Assembly (NCBI GenBank): GCA_949358305.1
Contig: OX442324.1
Location: 7,289,601-7,353,600 of the forward strand
DNA: 64,000 nt
Reading direction: 5' to 3'
DNA from: Strigamia acuminata
Lineage: Eukaryota; Arthropoda; Chilopoda; Geophilomorpha; Linotaeniidae
Part shown: piece after piece, positions 55,451-64,000 of the stretch
How the letters are laid out: each line of letters begins with the position of its first letter
Position numbering within the stretch: the first letter of the stretch is position 1
Program-made: the position numbers and the translations under genes
Notes under the pieces: model-generated
Seen by the model: only the letters and a program-made list of their open reading frames with translations
Database searches by the model: none
Told to the model about the DNA's origin: nothing

Positions 55451-58400
55451 TTAGTTCTTCCCCACGACTTTGCCGTCCCGAATGAACGGATTATTGCTTC
55501 GTCGTGGTCGAAGGTTGATTTTCGACGTGCTTGTAGATCGTGACTCTACTTGCTCGTTCATCTCCGATGTGTTGGCATTTTTCTCATTATTAATTTTTTT
55601 GTTTTCCATTTCAGAAGTACATTCTTCTGCTTCCTCCCTCTCCGAAATTGCTTGCTCCGGCTGTGCTGGAGCCTCGTCGGCTGGGGATTCGGCGTCGAAG
55701 AATTCATCCTCGCTCTCCGCTATATTTTCAGCTTCATTTGTTTTTTGGAACGTGTCGACCACGGTGCCCCCTTGGCCGCTGTGTGTCTGACCTTCCAGCC
55801 AGATTTCTTGGGGAAACTCTGGCAGATATGGCCTTAAATCTCGGCCATGTATCGACTGAAAATTTTTGTTGTCCTCTAAGCGGCGTAGTTGGTATGCGTT
55901 GCCGCCGTGTTCGGCCACAATTACATAGGGACCGTCCCTCTTGTCGGCTAGACCGGCGGCGATGCCCCTCGCTGCATTGGACAACGTATGTGCCTCCTTC
56001 CACACTAGATCGTTCACTTTAAAGTTCGCGAAAGCGAGATCGCCCTCTTTATCCGCGATTCTTTCTCTCATGTTGAAAATATGCGCCATCATATGCTGGT
56101 ATGTGTCGGATATAGTCTGTTCCAGCCGGCACACGTACTCATGTGGGCTCGATGGGTCTAATACGTTAACAGCTTCGGCAACGCGTGGGTCCCATGGCAT
56201 CCTTAATTCGCGAGCGAAGTTGAGGTACGCCGGTGAGAATTCGCGTGTTCTTGACACGGTTGAGCGAATGCTGAAAGCGATTTCTCGCAGGTATTCGTCC
56301 CATCGATTGTGAATATCGGTGAATACTGTCAGCGCATATTTTATGTCTTTATTTAATCTCTCGACTGGATTTGTCTGAGGATTATACGTGGAGGTGTTCG
56401 ATGCATCCATTTTAAATTTTCTACAGAAGTCCTTATATATTCTTGATCGGAATTGGGGGCCGTTATCCGAAATGAGTTTTCTGGGAAACCCAAATCGCAT
56501 TGCCACGTCGTAAAGGCACTCGACTATGTTTTCAGCCGAGGGCTTCACGAGGGCGTACAGCTCCGGCCATCGGGTGGCCACGTCCATAATCACGAGAATA
56601 TAAATGTTCTTGTTTCCCGTTGTGGGCTTGGGGCCCATCAAGTCGATGCTTAAGCAGTCAAACGGTGCGTAGGGTCCGAGAGACATGGCGTTTCTGGCCA
56701 CTTTATCTCGCGGTCTGCACGCTTGGCACCGGGGGCAGTGTCGGATAAATTTCGTTATCTTTTGCCGCGCGCCCGGCCAGAAGAAAAGTTGTTTTACTCG
56801 ATAAAGGGTCCTCGCCACGCCGGAATGGCTGGCGAGCGGGTGTCCGTGCATCAGCCACAACAGTCGGGTGTGCAGCGATGTCGGCACGACCACTTTAACC
56901 GAGTTTCCCGCTCCGCTGAGGTCATCTTGAAACGTCGGGTGGTATTTTACCAGGAGTTCATCATCTATGAGGTAGCTTGTTGCTTCTTTGACGAACTGTT
57001 TTCGGCGGTGTGGGTTTGTCATCCCTTCCGGAAATTCGCCGTTTAGCAAATATTGTGTTATAATTTGACATTTTGTGTCTGCTGCCTGGTGTTCGACGAA
57101 CTCACGTCTCGTGGGTGGAGCGTATTGCGTTTTTTCCTCAATTTTTGCTGTGAAGGCGCGTAGTAGTGTTTTGTGGGTTTCTCCGGGGGGCGGAGGTTGA
57201 ATTTCGGATGTTGAATCGCTCGTCCCCGCTGGCTGGTATGTTCGAGTCCAAAAACCACAAAACGTTCTATCTTCGGGCTCCATCACTGGTAGCTCGTTCG
57301 CCTTCCGTAAACGCCATATTCTCCGTGGAGTTGGGCAGTACAAGAGGTGGGTGTCGTCCTCGCCGTCGTCGTCTGGACCTTGGGGGTCAGAGGCTGGGGC
57401 TCTTGAGAGGGCGTCGGCCACATGATTGTACTTCCCGGGGCGGTACGTAATTGTTATATCGCACGCCATTAACTCCAGTTGCCATCGTGCGAGTCGGCCG
57501 GAAGGTTCCTTGAGCTTCATCAACCAGCTTAGTGCCTGGTGATCTGTCTGAACCTCGAAGTTCGTGTACTCCAGATAGTCGCGAAATTTCCGAACTGCCC
57601 AAATTACGGCTAGGCATTCTAATTCCGTTGCCGTGTAATTTTTCTCCGCGCCCTGTATTTTTCTGCTTATAAACATACAGGGTACTTCCTGCGAGATTCC
57701 GTTGTACACGTGGGTCTGCAGAAGGGCTGCACCCAGTCCAATTTTACTCGCGTCGGTGTGCAACACGAACGGTCGGTTTAGGTCCGGCAATGGCATCTTT
57801 TCGACGTCAGCCAGCATTTGCTTGATAGTGCTAAATGCGGCCTCGCACTGGACCGTCCACTCAAACTCTTTATCCGTTCGTAAGAGATCCGTTATAGGCG
57901 CGGCCACCTCAGCCAGACCAGCGAGTAGTCGGCCGAAGAAATTGACCATGCCCATGAATCTCTGGACACCTTTTATATCTTCGGGGGCGGGGAATCCGTT
58001 TATTGCTTTGACCTTTTCGGGGTCAATCGCGATTCCCTCGACTCCTATTCGATATCCTAGGAAGGCAAGCTCTTTTCTGCAAAACTTGCTCTTCCCTGGA
58101 TGAATGTGGAGTCCCGCCTTGGCTAGGCGAGAGACCACTCTATCGATGTGGTCTATATGCTCTTCGAATGTGTCCGACGTTATTATGATGTCGTCGAGAT
58201 ACGCCCACACGAAGTCGTGAAGCATATCTTCCAACACGCTTTCGATCAATTTCTGGAACGTGCTCGGGGCGTTTACAAGCCCGAACGGCATCACGTTGAA
58301 CATTAATCTTCCTATCGGGGAGTAGAAAGCCGTTTTTAGTTTGTCTTCGGGTTTTAGCTCCACTTGCCAATACCCCTTTGACAGGTCCATGGTGGTCACC

Positions 58401-59587
58401 CACTTGAACGGGCTCAGTTCCCGGAGGATCGAGTCTATAGACGGCATCTGAATCGGGTCTATAACTGTTATCGCATTCAGGGGGCGATAATCAATGCATA
58501 GTCGAGGTTCCGAGCCTGGACGCATTACCAGGACGATCCGCATAGCGTATTCGCCTAGTGCTTGAGTTACTATGCCCTTGTCGAGCATGTCTTGGCACAT
58601 CTGCGTCACAATGTCTCTTTTCTGGGGGTTCATCCCCTTGTAAGGCACTCTAATTGGCTTATCCGTGGTCAAGACTATTTCGTGCACTGCTTCCGTTGTT
58701 CGACCGGGTGTCTTGGTCAGAATTCTTTCATGTTTCCGAAGCACTCGCTTCAGTAGCGATGCCTCGTTAACACGCAGTGCTGCCTCCTCGACTAATGTTT
58801 CCACGACGTTACTCCTCTGCAATTCCAGAGTGAAGGCTGCGAAATCGTAATCTTGGACGAATTTTCGCAATCCTCGTCCGTATTCCTCTTTGTCCTTGGC
58901 TTCGTCCAGTAATTTTTGGGGAACTACGGGGACGGGCCGTTCTCCCTCGGGACTTATCCAGTTCCATGAACGGGTTATCGGGTTTGGCTGAATCTTCAGT
59001 TTTGCCATGATATCCATCCCTAGGAGGAATACTTTGTCGTGGGATGGCAAGACTATGAAGGGGTGGGACAGGTTTCCCCCTTTCCAGTCGATAGTGACGC
59101 GAACTACGCCTTTTGGCTTGACGTAGCCGTTGGCGGTGAGTAATTCTACGTTCGCGTTTACTTGTGCTATTTTTTTTTCGATATCCAAATCCTTTACTAT
59201 GTCTTCGGATATGAATGAGCGGTCCGCTCCCGAGTCTAGCAGACCGAACAGTTTCTGATTCTCTATTTCCACTGGTAACATACACAGAGTTTCGCAATGT
59301 GTTTTCGTGACATTGCAGTGAAATACGCGTAATTTCTGGGGCTCGACCTCCAGATTGAACGGAAGGTCCGTCCAATCCATGTCGACGTCCGGTTTCGTTC
59401 TCACTTGCATACTCGTTAACGTCACTTTTTCCTCCTTCTTCGGAATGGTCTGTATGCGGTCTTTGATCTGTGCCTCTGCCAAGGCATGACCTGCGGGTCC
59501 AGTGTGATATTTCTTCTTTTTAATTTCCGCGGCTGGCGCAGACGAAGCTGAATCTATTTCGGCGACGCCTGCGCTTGGGAGTTTTTT
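55451..59587 (-). CDS. pol: Gypsy 2 Pol: protease, RT, RNase H, integrase
   Basis: The frame is -1 to gag and reachable from the AAAAAAC at 59581-59587; the alternative-start count begins at 59482 (residues below count from there). The aspartic protease has LLDSGADRSF at 81-90. RT has the first catalytic Asp in TTMDLSKGYW (366) and YLDD at 428-431. RNase H has HTDAS at 575-579, TATELECLAVIWA and HVADALSR. Integrase has the zinc-domain H879 and H885-region with CPRC at 916-919 and the catalytic D947, D1006 and E1041 (IDLMG, SDNGPQF, NPVERLN). After a GPY-like WKEAH...DGPYVIVAEHGG part the tail is acidic and ends in RPRRSNNPFIRDGKVVGKN. No chromodomain was seen. All motifs are complete, no stop intervenes, and length is normal for the family. 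Confidence 0.95.
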   Translation of the reverse strand, partial: KKLPSAGVAEIDSASSAPAAEIKKKKYHTGPAGHALAEAQIKDRIQTIPKKEEKVTLTSMQVRTKPDVDMDWTDLPFNLEVEPQKLRVFHCNVTKTHCETLCMLPVEIENQKLFGLLDSGADRSFISEDIVKDLDIEKKIAQVNANVELLTANGYVKPKGVVRVTIDWKGGNLSHPFIVLPSHDKVFLLGMDIMAKLKIQPNPITRSWNWISPEGERPVPVVPQKLLDEAKDKEEYGRGLRKFVQDYDFAAFTLELQRSNVVETLVEEAALRVNEASLLKRVLRKHERILTKTPGRTTEAVHEIVLTTDKPIRVPYKGMNPQKRDIVTQMCQDMLDKGIVTQALGEYAMRIVLVMRPGSEPRLCIDYRPLNAITVIDPIQMPSIDSILRELSPFKWVTTMDLSKGYWQVELKPEDKLKTAFYSPIGRLMFNVMPFGLVNAPSTFQKLIESVLEDMLHDFVWAYLDDIIITSDTFEEHIDHIDRVVSRLAKAGLHIHPGKSKFCRKELAFLGYRIGVEGIAIDPEKVKAINGFPAPEDIKGVQRFMGMVNFFGRLLAGLAEVAAPITDLLRTDKEFEWTVQCEAAFSTIKQMLADVEKMPLPDLNRPFVLHTDASKIGLGAALLQTHVYNGISQEVPCMFISRKIQGAEKNYTATELECLAVIWAVRKFRDYLEYTNFEVQTDHQALSWLMKLKEPSGRLARWQLELMACDITITYRPGKYNHVADALSRAPASDPQGPDDDGEDDTHLLYCPTPRRIWRLRKANELPVMEPEDRTFCGFWTRTYQPAGTSDSTSEIQPPPPGETHKTLLRAFTAKIEEKTQYAPPTRREFVEHQAADTKCQIITQYLLNGEFPEGMTNPHRRKQFVKEATSYLIDDELLVKYHPTFQDDLSGAGNSVKVVVPTSLHTRLLWLMHGHPLASHSGVARTLYRVKQLFFWPGARQKITKFIRHCPRCQACRPRDKVARNAMSLGPYAPFDCLSIDLMGPKPTTGNKNIYILVIMDVATRWPELYALVKPSAENIVECLYDVAMRFGFPRKLISDNGPQFRSRIYKDFCRKFKMDASNTSTYNPQTNPVERLNKDIKYALTVFTDIHNRWDEYLREIAFSIRSTVSRTREFSPAYLNFARELRMPWDPRVAEAVNVLDPSSPHEYVCRLEQTISDTYQHMMAHIFNMRERIADKEGDLAFANFKVNDLVWKEAHTLSNAARGIAAGLADKRDGPYVIVAEHGGNAYQLRRLEDNKNFQSIHGRDLRPYLPEFPQEIWLEGQTHSGQGGTVVDTFQKTNEAENIAESEDEFFDAESPADEAPAQPEQAISEREEAEECTSEMENKKINNEKNANTSEMNEQVESRSTSTSKINLRPRRSNNPFIRDGKVVGKN

Positions 59588-62500
59588 GCCAGATTAGTGT
59601 TTAACTCCATCATCATTTTCATCCTGCTTTGCATGATGTCCTTTCCTTTGACAGTTTTTTCGCATTTGTCTGAATAGTGACCGTATTCTCCGCAGCTGTA
59701 ACATTTGATGTTACTCTTATCCCCGGTGGGGGTGAATCCCGGTTTTTTCGGGACGAAGGGCGTCGGGAATCGTCTTTTTCCTCCCAATGCCCCTCTCGCT
59801 TTTGTTGCCTGCACGTGTGCTCTGAATTGTGCGATCGCCAAGGCTCGGTGCGCGTGGTGCAAATAGGGACCTTGATCGTCGCATCCCGTTGATAAGTTTT
59901 CGAGGTGCTCATTTAGGGCTTCCTCGTCGCTTGACGCTGGCTCCTCTTCTTTAGCCGTGGCGAGAGGTGTTGTCTCTTCGACTTTCTCCATCTGGGTGGA
60001 GTCCGTCGAGGTCACCTGCATCGCCGTCGCTGCCGGTGCTTTCTTTGGGGCAGCTATCGGGTTGGCTGGAAGAATATTGCCTGTTTTAGGCGTCAGCATC
60101 CGTCCGAAGGATGCCTCGGTGAGACTCATTATGCCGCTCAAATATTCACTTGGCCTCATTAATTTCTCTGAGGTCTTGTGACGTTCGGCGCTCGTCTGCA
60201 ACCGTTTCTCGTGTGCGTCAGCTTCTTCCGGGGACAGAGTGGCGTAATACCGCTGTTCTATTTCTAACGTGTTTGTTAGAAGATAGTTACTGACATCTTG
60301 GTAATCGCCAGTGCGGGGTGCACGCATGTCTAGCAGAATTCTTTGCGAGTGGGCCGATAATCCTCCGTAAAAGATCATCGTGAAACCAGCGGGGTTTATT
60401 TCATACGGCGCTCTTGCAAACAGTAGTTTCGCTCGGGCGTCATAGTCGGCTAATGTTTCTCCGGGGGCTTGTCGTAGACCACGTAATTTGTTGCTGATCT
60501 CGTCTGGAGTCTCGCCGTATCGGAGATCGAAACGGACGAGAAAATCGTCCCAGGTTGGGTTTTTTAGACCCTGATACCATTCTCGAGCTGATCCCGTGGT
60601 TAGTTCCACCAGACCGTGGGTTAGCATGTCGGCGACGGTGGCTTTTGTCGCTTTCTTGATACGCATCACTTCGTCCAGGAAGCGGTCTCCGGCCTTCCAC
60701 GAACCGTCAAATCGCGTTTGAATATAGTGCTGCCAGCGGATGTTACCCGTGGCTTCACCACTTGGTTCGTTGCGTACGCCATATTTGCGCTTGACCCTTT
60801 CTCCTGCGCGGTTATGCTCGTCACCTGGATGGCCCAGATCGATCCCTTCTCTTCTGAAAGAGTTCAGCAGGGCTCGGCCTAGCTCAGCCATCGTGTAATG
60901 GCGGCCAGATGAGTCTTGAAAGTTCCCTTCTTGTGAGTGAGGGTTGGAGCTCCGGGAAGAGCGGTTCGAGGCATTCGGCCGGTTCGACCGGTGCCCGTCG
61001 CTGCCCTCTCGACTCCTGCCTGTAGACGGTCGACTCGGATGGTCGTCGTCCGACGAATCGGAGGGCTCGGAGGGATCTCCTTGGGGGTGAAACCTCGGCC
61101 CTCTCGGTGGGGTCTCCCCGCCAGCCTTCTTCTGTTTCAAGCCTCTGGATGGCGGCGGCTCCTCTCCGTCGTTGTTCTCGCAAAAAGAATGCCATCTGTT
61201 TTCCTCGCTTTCGGGGCGTTCCCGGTTTTTATTTGCGTTTTTCTTTTCGAGTAACGCGTCGATGGCTGCTCCCGTCTCGGATCTTTTTGAGGGGTGACGG
61301 TCCTTTGTTTTTGGGACCGACTCGTCTCTCTTTCGAGATTTCCCCTTTTTCGCCGTTTTTGCCGGCTTTGTTGCATCTTCTCCTGTGTCGGTATCAGAGC
61401 CGCTTGGGGGTTCTGATTTCCGTTTCAGGTTTTCTTCCTTTTTCTTCCTGTCCGAAACGTCTTGTTCGTACTCTTTTTGGAACTTTTCTGTTTCTTTTTC
61501 CCAGTTTTCGGCTTCCCATCTTTTTTGCTCATCTATTATGGCTTGCTTCTTCGCTTTGTACTCTTCGGTCCATCTGTCTCGTTCCCATTCTTCTTTCTCT
61601 TTCAGAAACTGTTCTTTTTCTTTTCTGGCTTCCTCTTCTCTTAACCTCTCGCGATGCTGTTCTTCCCATTTCTGATGTTGTAAAATGGCTTCTTTTCGCA
61701 ACATTTGTAGCTTTTCTGCTTTTCTTTGAGCTATGAGGGCTTGAAATTGGTCCTCGTACTCTTGAGCTTCTCGATGTCGCCCTTCTACTGTGGCGTTCCA
61801 TTCTTTTCGAATTTTAGCTTCTCGTTCTTCCCTCATTTTTTGGACCAGTTTCTCTGTTCTCTCGGTGGTCCTTTCTTCACGCTGTTCCCTTTCTTCCTCT
61901 TCTTTCCAGAGTTCTCGTCTTTCCCCGCTCAGCCTTCGTTGGCGATTAATTGCCTCTTGTCTGGCTTCTTCGCGGGCTTTCTCTCTGGATTCGCGAAGGG
62001 CTTTGTTGGGGTCTGGTACAAAACCTCCGGTGTCACTGGGCGTTACCTGGGGCATGGGCGTCTCCGCTGCTGGTCTTGCGACCGGCGTCGGGGCTTGTGC
62101 CGCACAGATAGCATCAGTGAGTAGAGTAATCGATTCCCAGACTGACGTTCCTACTGGAATGTCTATCATCGCTTTCAGTTGGGCAGCTTGCTGCGTCAAC
62201 CGAATTAGGTGAGATACTTCGAAGGAAACAACTGCAGGACTCGCCGTAACTCGGGGGGTTATCGGGGTCCCGCCGTCGTTTTTCCGTGGGGTTTGCTTTA
62301 CGGACGTCTGAGCCGTTGGTGGCGATGGGTTCGTGCCGACCGTGGCCGTTTTCTTTGGAGTTTCATTCGTCTCCTCGGCCATTAATATCGATACTCGTCC
62401 TGGTGACACGTCGTGAATTTCTTCTCGATTTTCTAGGGCTTCCGTATCGGTATCTTCGAAGGTTTGCATATTCAAGGGAACCCGCTCTCGCTCTGGCCCG

Positions 62501-62694
62501 TCTAGGGCCGCGAGCGATGCAGCTTGCTCCTCTTTCTGCGCCTTCGCTCTCCTTTTGTTCGCTCGGGCTTTCGCCTTTGCGGACATTTCAGGGACTGGAC
62601 CATCCGACCTTAGGTGGTAGTCGGAGGTCCTTTTTCCCTTCTCGGGCATTCTCTGCTCGGTTTCAGACGCGGATTGTTCATCTTTGTCTGACAT
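59554..62694 (-). CDS. gag: Gypsy 2 Gag, unusually long
   Basis: Starts with a clear ATG (62692-62694), 94 nt from the 5' LTR, and is 1046 residues, roughly two to three times usual gypsy Gag length. The N-terminal part is basic and disordered. Residues about 228-430 form a very charged Glu/Lys/Arg heptad-rich coiled coil (REEREAKIRKEW, EKEEWERDRWTEEYKAKKQ). A Ser/Arg/Pro-rich disordered part follows. The retrotransposon-gag core is at about 650-800 (REWYQGLKNPTWDDFLVRFD, ISNKLRGLRQAPGETLADYD). One CCHC zinc knuckle (CYSCGEYGHYSDKC) sits at about 998-1011. Stop at 59554-59556, after the frameshift site. Confidence 0.93.
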   Translation of the reverse strand: MSDKDEQSASETEQRMPEKGKRTSDYHLRSDGPVPEMSAKAKARANKRRAKAQKEEQAASLAALDGPERERVPLNMQTFEDTDTEALENREEIHDVSPGRVSILMAEETNETPKKTATVGTNPSPPTAQTSVKQTPRKNDGGTPITPRVTASPAVVSFEVSHLIRLTQQAAQLKAMIDIPVGTSVWESITLLTDAICAAQAPTPVARPAAETPMPQVTPSDTGGFVPDPNKALRESREKAREEARQEAINRQRRLSGERRELWKEEEEREQREERTTERTEKLVQKMREEREAKIRKEWNATVEGRHREAQEYEDQFQALIAQRKAEKLQMLRKEAILQHQKWEEQHRERLREEEARKEKEQFLKEKEEWERDRWTEEYKAKKQAIIDEQKRWEAENWEKETEKFQKEYEQDVSDRKKKEENLKRKSEPPSGSDTDTGEDATKPAKTAKKGKSRKRDESVPKTKDRHPSKRSETGAAIDALLEKKNANKNRERPESEENRWHSFCENNDGEEPPPSRGLKQKKAGGETPPRGPRFHPQGDPSEPSDSSDDDHPSRPSTGRSREGSDGHRSNRPNASNRSSRSSNPHSQEGNFQDSSGRHYTMAELGRALLNSFRREGIDLGHPGDEHNRAGERVKRKYGVRNEPSGEATGNIRWQHYIQTRFDGSWKAGDRFLDEVMRIKKATKATVADMLTHGLVELTTGSAREWYQGLKNPTWDDFLVRFDLRYGETPDEISNKLRGLRQAPGETLADYDARAKLLFARAPYEINPAGFTMIFYGGLSAHSQRILLDMRAPRTGDYQDVSNYLLTNTLEIEQRYYATLSPEEADAHEKRLQTSAERHKTSEKLMRPSEYLSGIMSLTEASFGRMLTPKTGNILPANPIAAPKKAPAATAMQVTSTDSTQMEKVEETTPLATAKEEEPASSDEEALNEHLENLSTGCDDQGPYLHHAHRALAIAQFRAHVQATKARGALGGKRRFPTPFVPKKPGFTPTGDKSNIKCYSCGEYGHYSDKCEKTVKGKDIMQSRMKMMMELNTNLAKNSQAQASPK
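59581..59587 (-). promoter_or_regulatory. -1 ribosomal frameshift site AAAAAAC
   Basis: In the gag frame it reads (GC)A AAA AAC, the standard slippery heptamer, 9 codons before the gag stop. The -1 frame is open from here through pol. Confidence 0.88.
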
Positions 62695-62768
62695 TTTCTT
62701 TCGGTAATTCTACGATTTGGGTTATCTTATTGAGAGATCACAAGTTCAGATTTGAGATTTATTTCTAA

Positions 62769-62786
62769 ATCCCGGACGGGCCCCCA
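62769..62786 (-). other. Primer binding site, tRNA-Pro
   Basis: Minus strand TGGGGGCCCGTCCGGGAT, 2 nt from the 5' LTR. It differs at one base from the classical 18-nt tRNA-Pro primer site (CTCG instead of CCCG). Confidence 0.88.
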
Positions 62787-62788
62787 CG

Positions 62789-63608
62789 TGTCGCATCCTA
62801 CTTTGTATAGGTTTAAATAGCGCTAACGTGTAATACTTTACCTGTGATCAATTATGTAAATACCCAAATGAATACCAAATGTATGTAAATAAACAGGTAA
62901 TTTATTCACCAGGCTTTATGCCTTTAAAATACACTCAGTAATAATTCTAGAGTCGACGTGGTCAGCGTCGAACAAAGGATTTCTCAAGATGGCGTCGTCG
63001 ATTCCGCGTGGTCGGCGGAACAAAGGCGGCGTCTCGAATTGTCGTTAATTCGTCACGGATTCGTCTTCACGGACGCGGTGGAATGCTCTTTCGAGTCTTC
63101 TATCCGTGCCTGTTGTTTAGGGTTTTGCTTAGCGTCGCAGAGGCCTCGTCTAGGAACTTTGGGGTTCCCTACAAAGCACTCGGACACTTACTTCGGCGAA
63201 TAATCGACTGGGCGATTATTCTGGGTGATTTCACAAGGGCTATTCTCGTGCTTTCGCAGGAATAGCTCGCAAGTGACTTCGTGAGAGTTACAGTTTGCAC
63301 TTTACTCAGCGATCCTCGATCAATCCTAACTTGTAGTTGAAGTTGGCCTGACGGTGAGGTAGTTGCTGTGTTCTTGGTGTCGTTTGTGTAAGTTCTGACT
63401 TTAGGCGGGAAACACAGCCTTTTATGCAGTGGGGTGAAGGGCCGGCGATCAACCAATGGGGGCTGACCACCAGCCGCTTCCTCCCCCTCGGGGCACACAC
63501 CTGCCATGGGGAGGTGGAGCCAACTCGGGGGGAACGACTCTTCAATCATAGTGACTCAGAGGACAAGTATCCGCCCTGGGGGGACACTTATCCAACTGGG
63601 TCACCACA
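62789..63608 (-). mobile_element. 5' LTR of gypsy element 2
   Basis: 820 bp, the same length as the 3' LTR. Differences seen: one near the start (TCGCATCC against TCGCGTCC), CTCGAATTG against CTCGAGTTG, and TTGTTTAGG against TTGTCTAGG. Confidence 0.95.
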
Positions 63609-63610
63609 AC

Positions 63611-64000
63611 TGTTACGTGTATTTTGGGGTTCTAATGGTTTGGCACGCAACATGTGTTTGCCTAGTGATAGGAGAATAAGTGAGTGTTTTGCATTAAATG
63701 GAGTCAAGTTTTATTTTAGTTTCTAATGAGTTTTATTTACCGGGCAGACAAAGTGTCTGCTCGATTCTTAATCAATGTACATTCTTAGTTTAACTATTAC
63801 AAATGGCCTATTATTATCACAATCTTAATAATGAATAGTTGGATGGGTCAACATTCACACTTTAATTATTACAATTGAATCTCAAACAATGAATAACACT
63901 TTTCAATTCAAATCGAACAAAAGAGTAAATTCGTCAGCCGTACTCACAAGGGGAGTGCACCAATAAGACTCTTCAGTCATGACCGAAATTTTTGAGGAAT
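63611..64000 (-). mobile_element. Partial LTR related to gypsy element 1
   Basis: Starts TGTTACGTG like the LTR at 13324 and shares ATGGAGTCA, the GGCAGACAAAG(T)GTCTG block and GTCATGACC in the same order. It runs off the window. Gypsy element 2 inserted with its ACTG target overlapping the first two bases of this LTR. Confidence 0.65.
63947..64000. mobile_element. Possible end of a foldback MITE inside the partial LTR
   Basis: CAAGGGGAGTGCACCAATAA differs by one base from the terminus of the MITEs at 15394 and 45873. It is preceded by TCA (63944-63946). The rest is outside the window. Confidence 0.5.

Larger units (their letters stand above)
50746..63608 (-). mobile_element. 12.9-kb Ty3/gypsy retrotransposon, apparently intact, with a third ORF
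   Basis: Two 820-bp LTRs differ at only about three positions and the element is flanked by ACTG (50742-50745, 63609-63612). Read on the minus strand: 5' LTR (62789-63608), tRNA-Pro primer site, gag (1046 residues), AAAAAAC frameshift site, pol with protease, RT, RNase H and integrase without stops, a 1.1-kb spacer holding exon 1 of a third ORF, a 929-codon open exon, polypurine tract and 3' LTR. No defect was seen in gag or pol. It is young and may still be mobile. Confidence 0.95.

Overview
The window looks like part of an animal nuclear genome, most likely an invertebrate. Spliced genes have GT-AG introns, some only 66-67 bp, and a C2H2 zinc-finger gene has a 13-kb intron. Most of the sequence is transposable-element DNA: Ty1/copia and Ty3/gypsy LTR elements, solo LTRs and many terminal-inverted-repeat elements (MITEs). 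I cannot name the species. No prokaryotic operon, CRISPR array or rRNA gene is visible.

Layout. 1-2640: 3' half of a decayed copia element whose pol begins with a segment resembling a methyl-CpG-binding domain, then its 3' LTR. 2627-4058 (minus): a five-exon host-like gene with two zinc-finger-like motifs, reconstructed from splice signals. 4100-7700: GC-rich DNA with three diverged repeat units and one inserted hairpin/tRNA-like element. 7701-8880 (plus): a three-exon gene for a Pro/Gln/Ser repeat protein with an acidic tail, followed directly by about 1 kb of palindromic GC-rich satellite (8881-9860). 11635-13097: two solo LTRs with exact 4-bp target duplications. 13324-23858 (minus): a complete but disabled gypsy element (TSD ATAT, two 587-bp LTRs, tRNA-Ala-like primer site, GGGAAAC frameshift site), inserted inside the end of a small DNA transposon. 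24261-33061: gene-poor, with nested MITEs. 33062-47831 (minus): a zinc-finger gene with three short 5' coding exons at 47305-47831 and an eight-finger terminal exon at 33062-34054; its large intron is full of MITEs. 50746-63608 (minus): a 12.9-kb gypsy element that looks intact (TSD ACTG, two 820-bp LTRs, tRNA-Pro primer site, gag, -1 frameshifted pol, and a third ORF in the env position that appears to be spliced). It sits 2 bp inside the end of another LTR that runs off the window.

The items I would look at first are the non-env, apparently spliced third ORF of the 12.9-kb gypsy element, the MBD-like segment in copia pol, the large foldback elements with 3-bp TWA target duplications whose arms carry tRNA-Ser-like sequence, and the near-identical fingers of the zinc-finger gene. 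All gene models come from reading frames, splice signals and phase matching by eye. No database search was possible.
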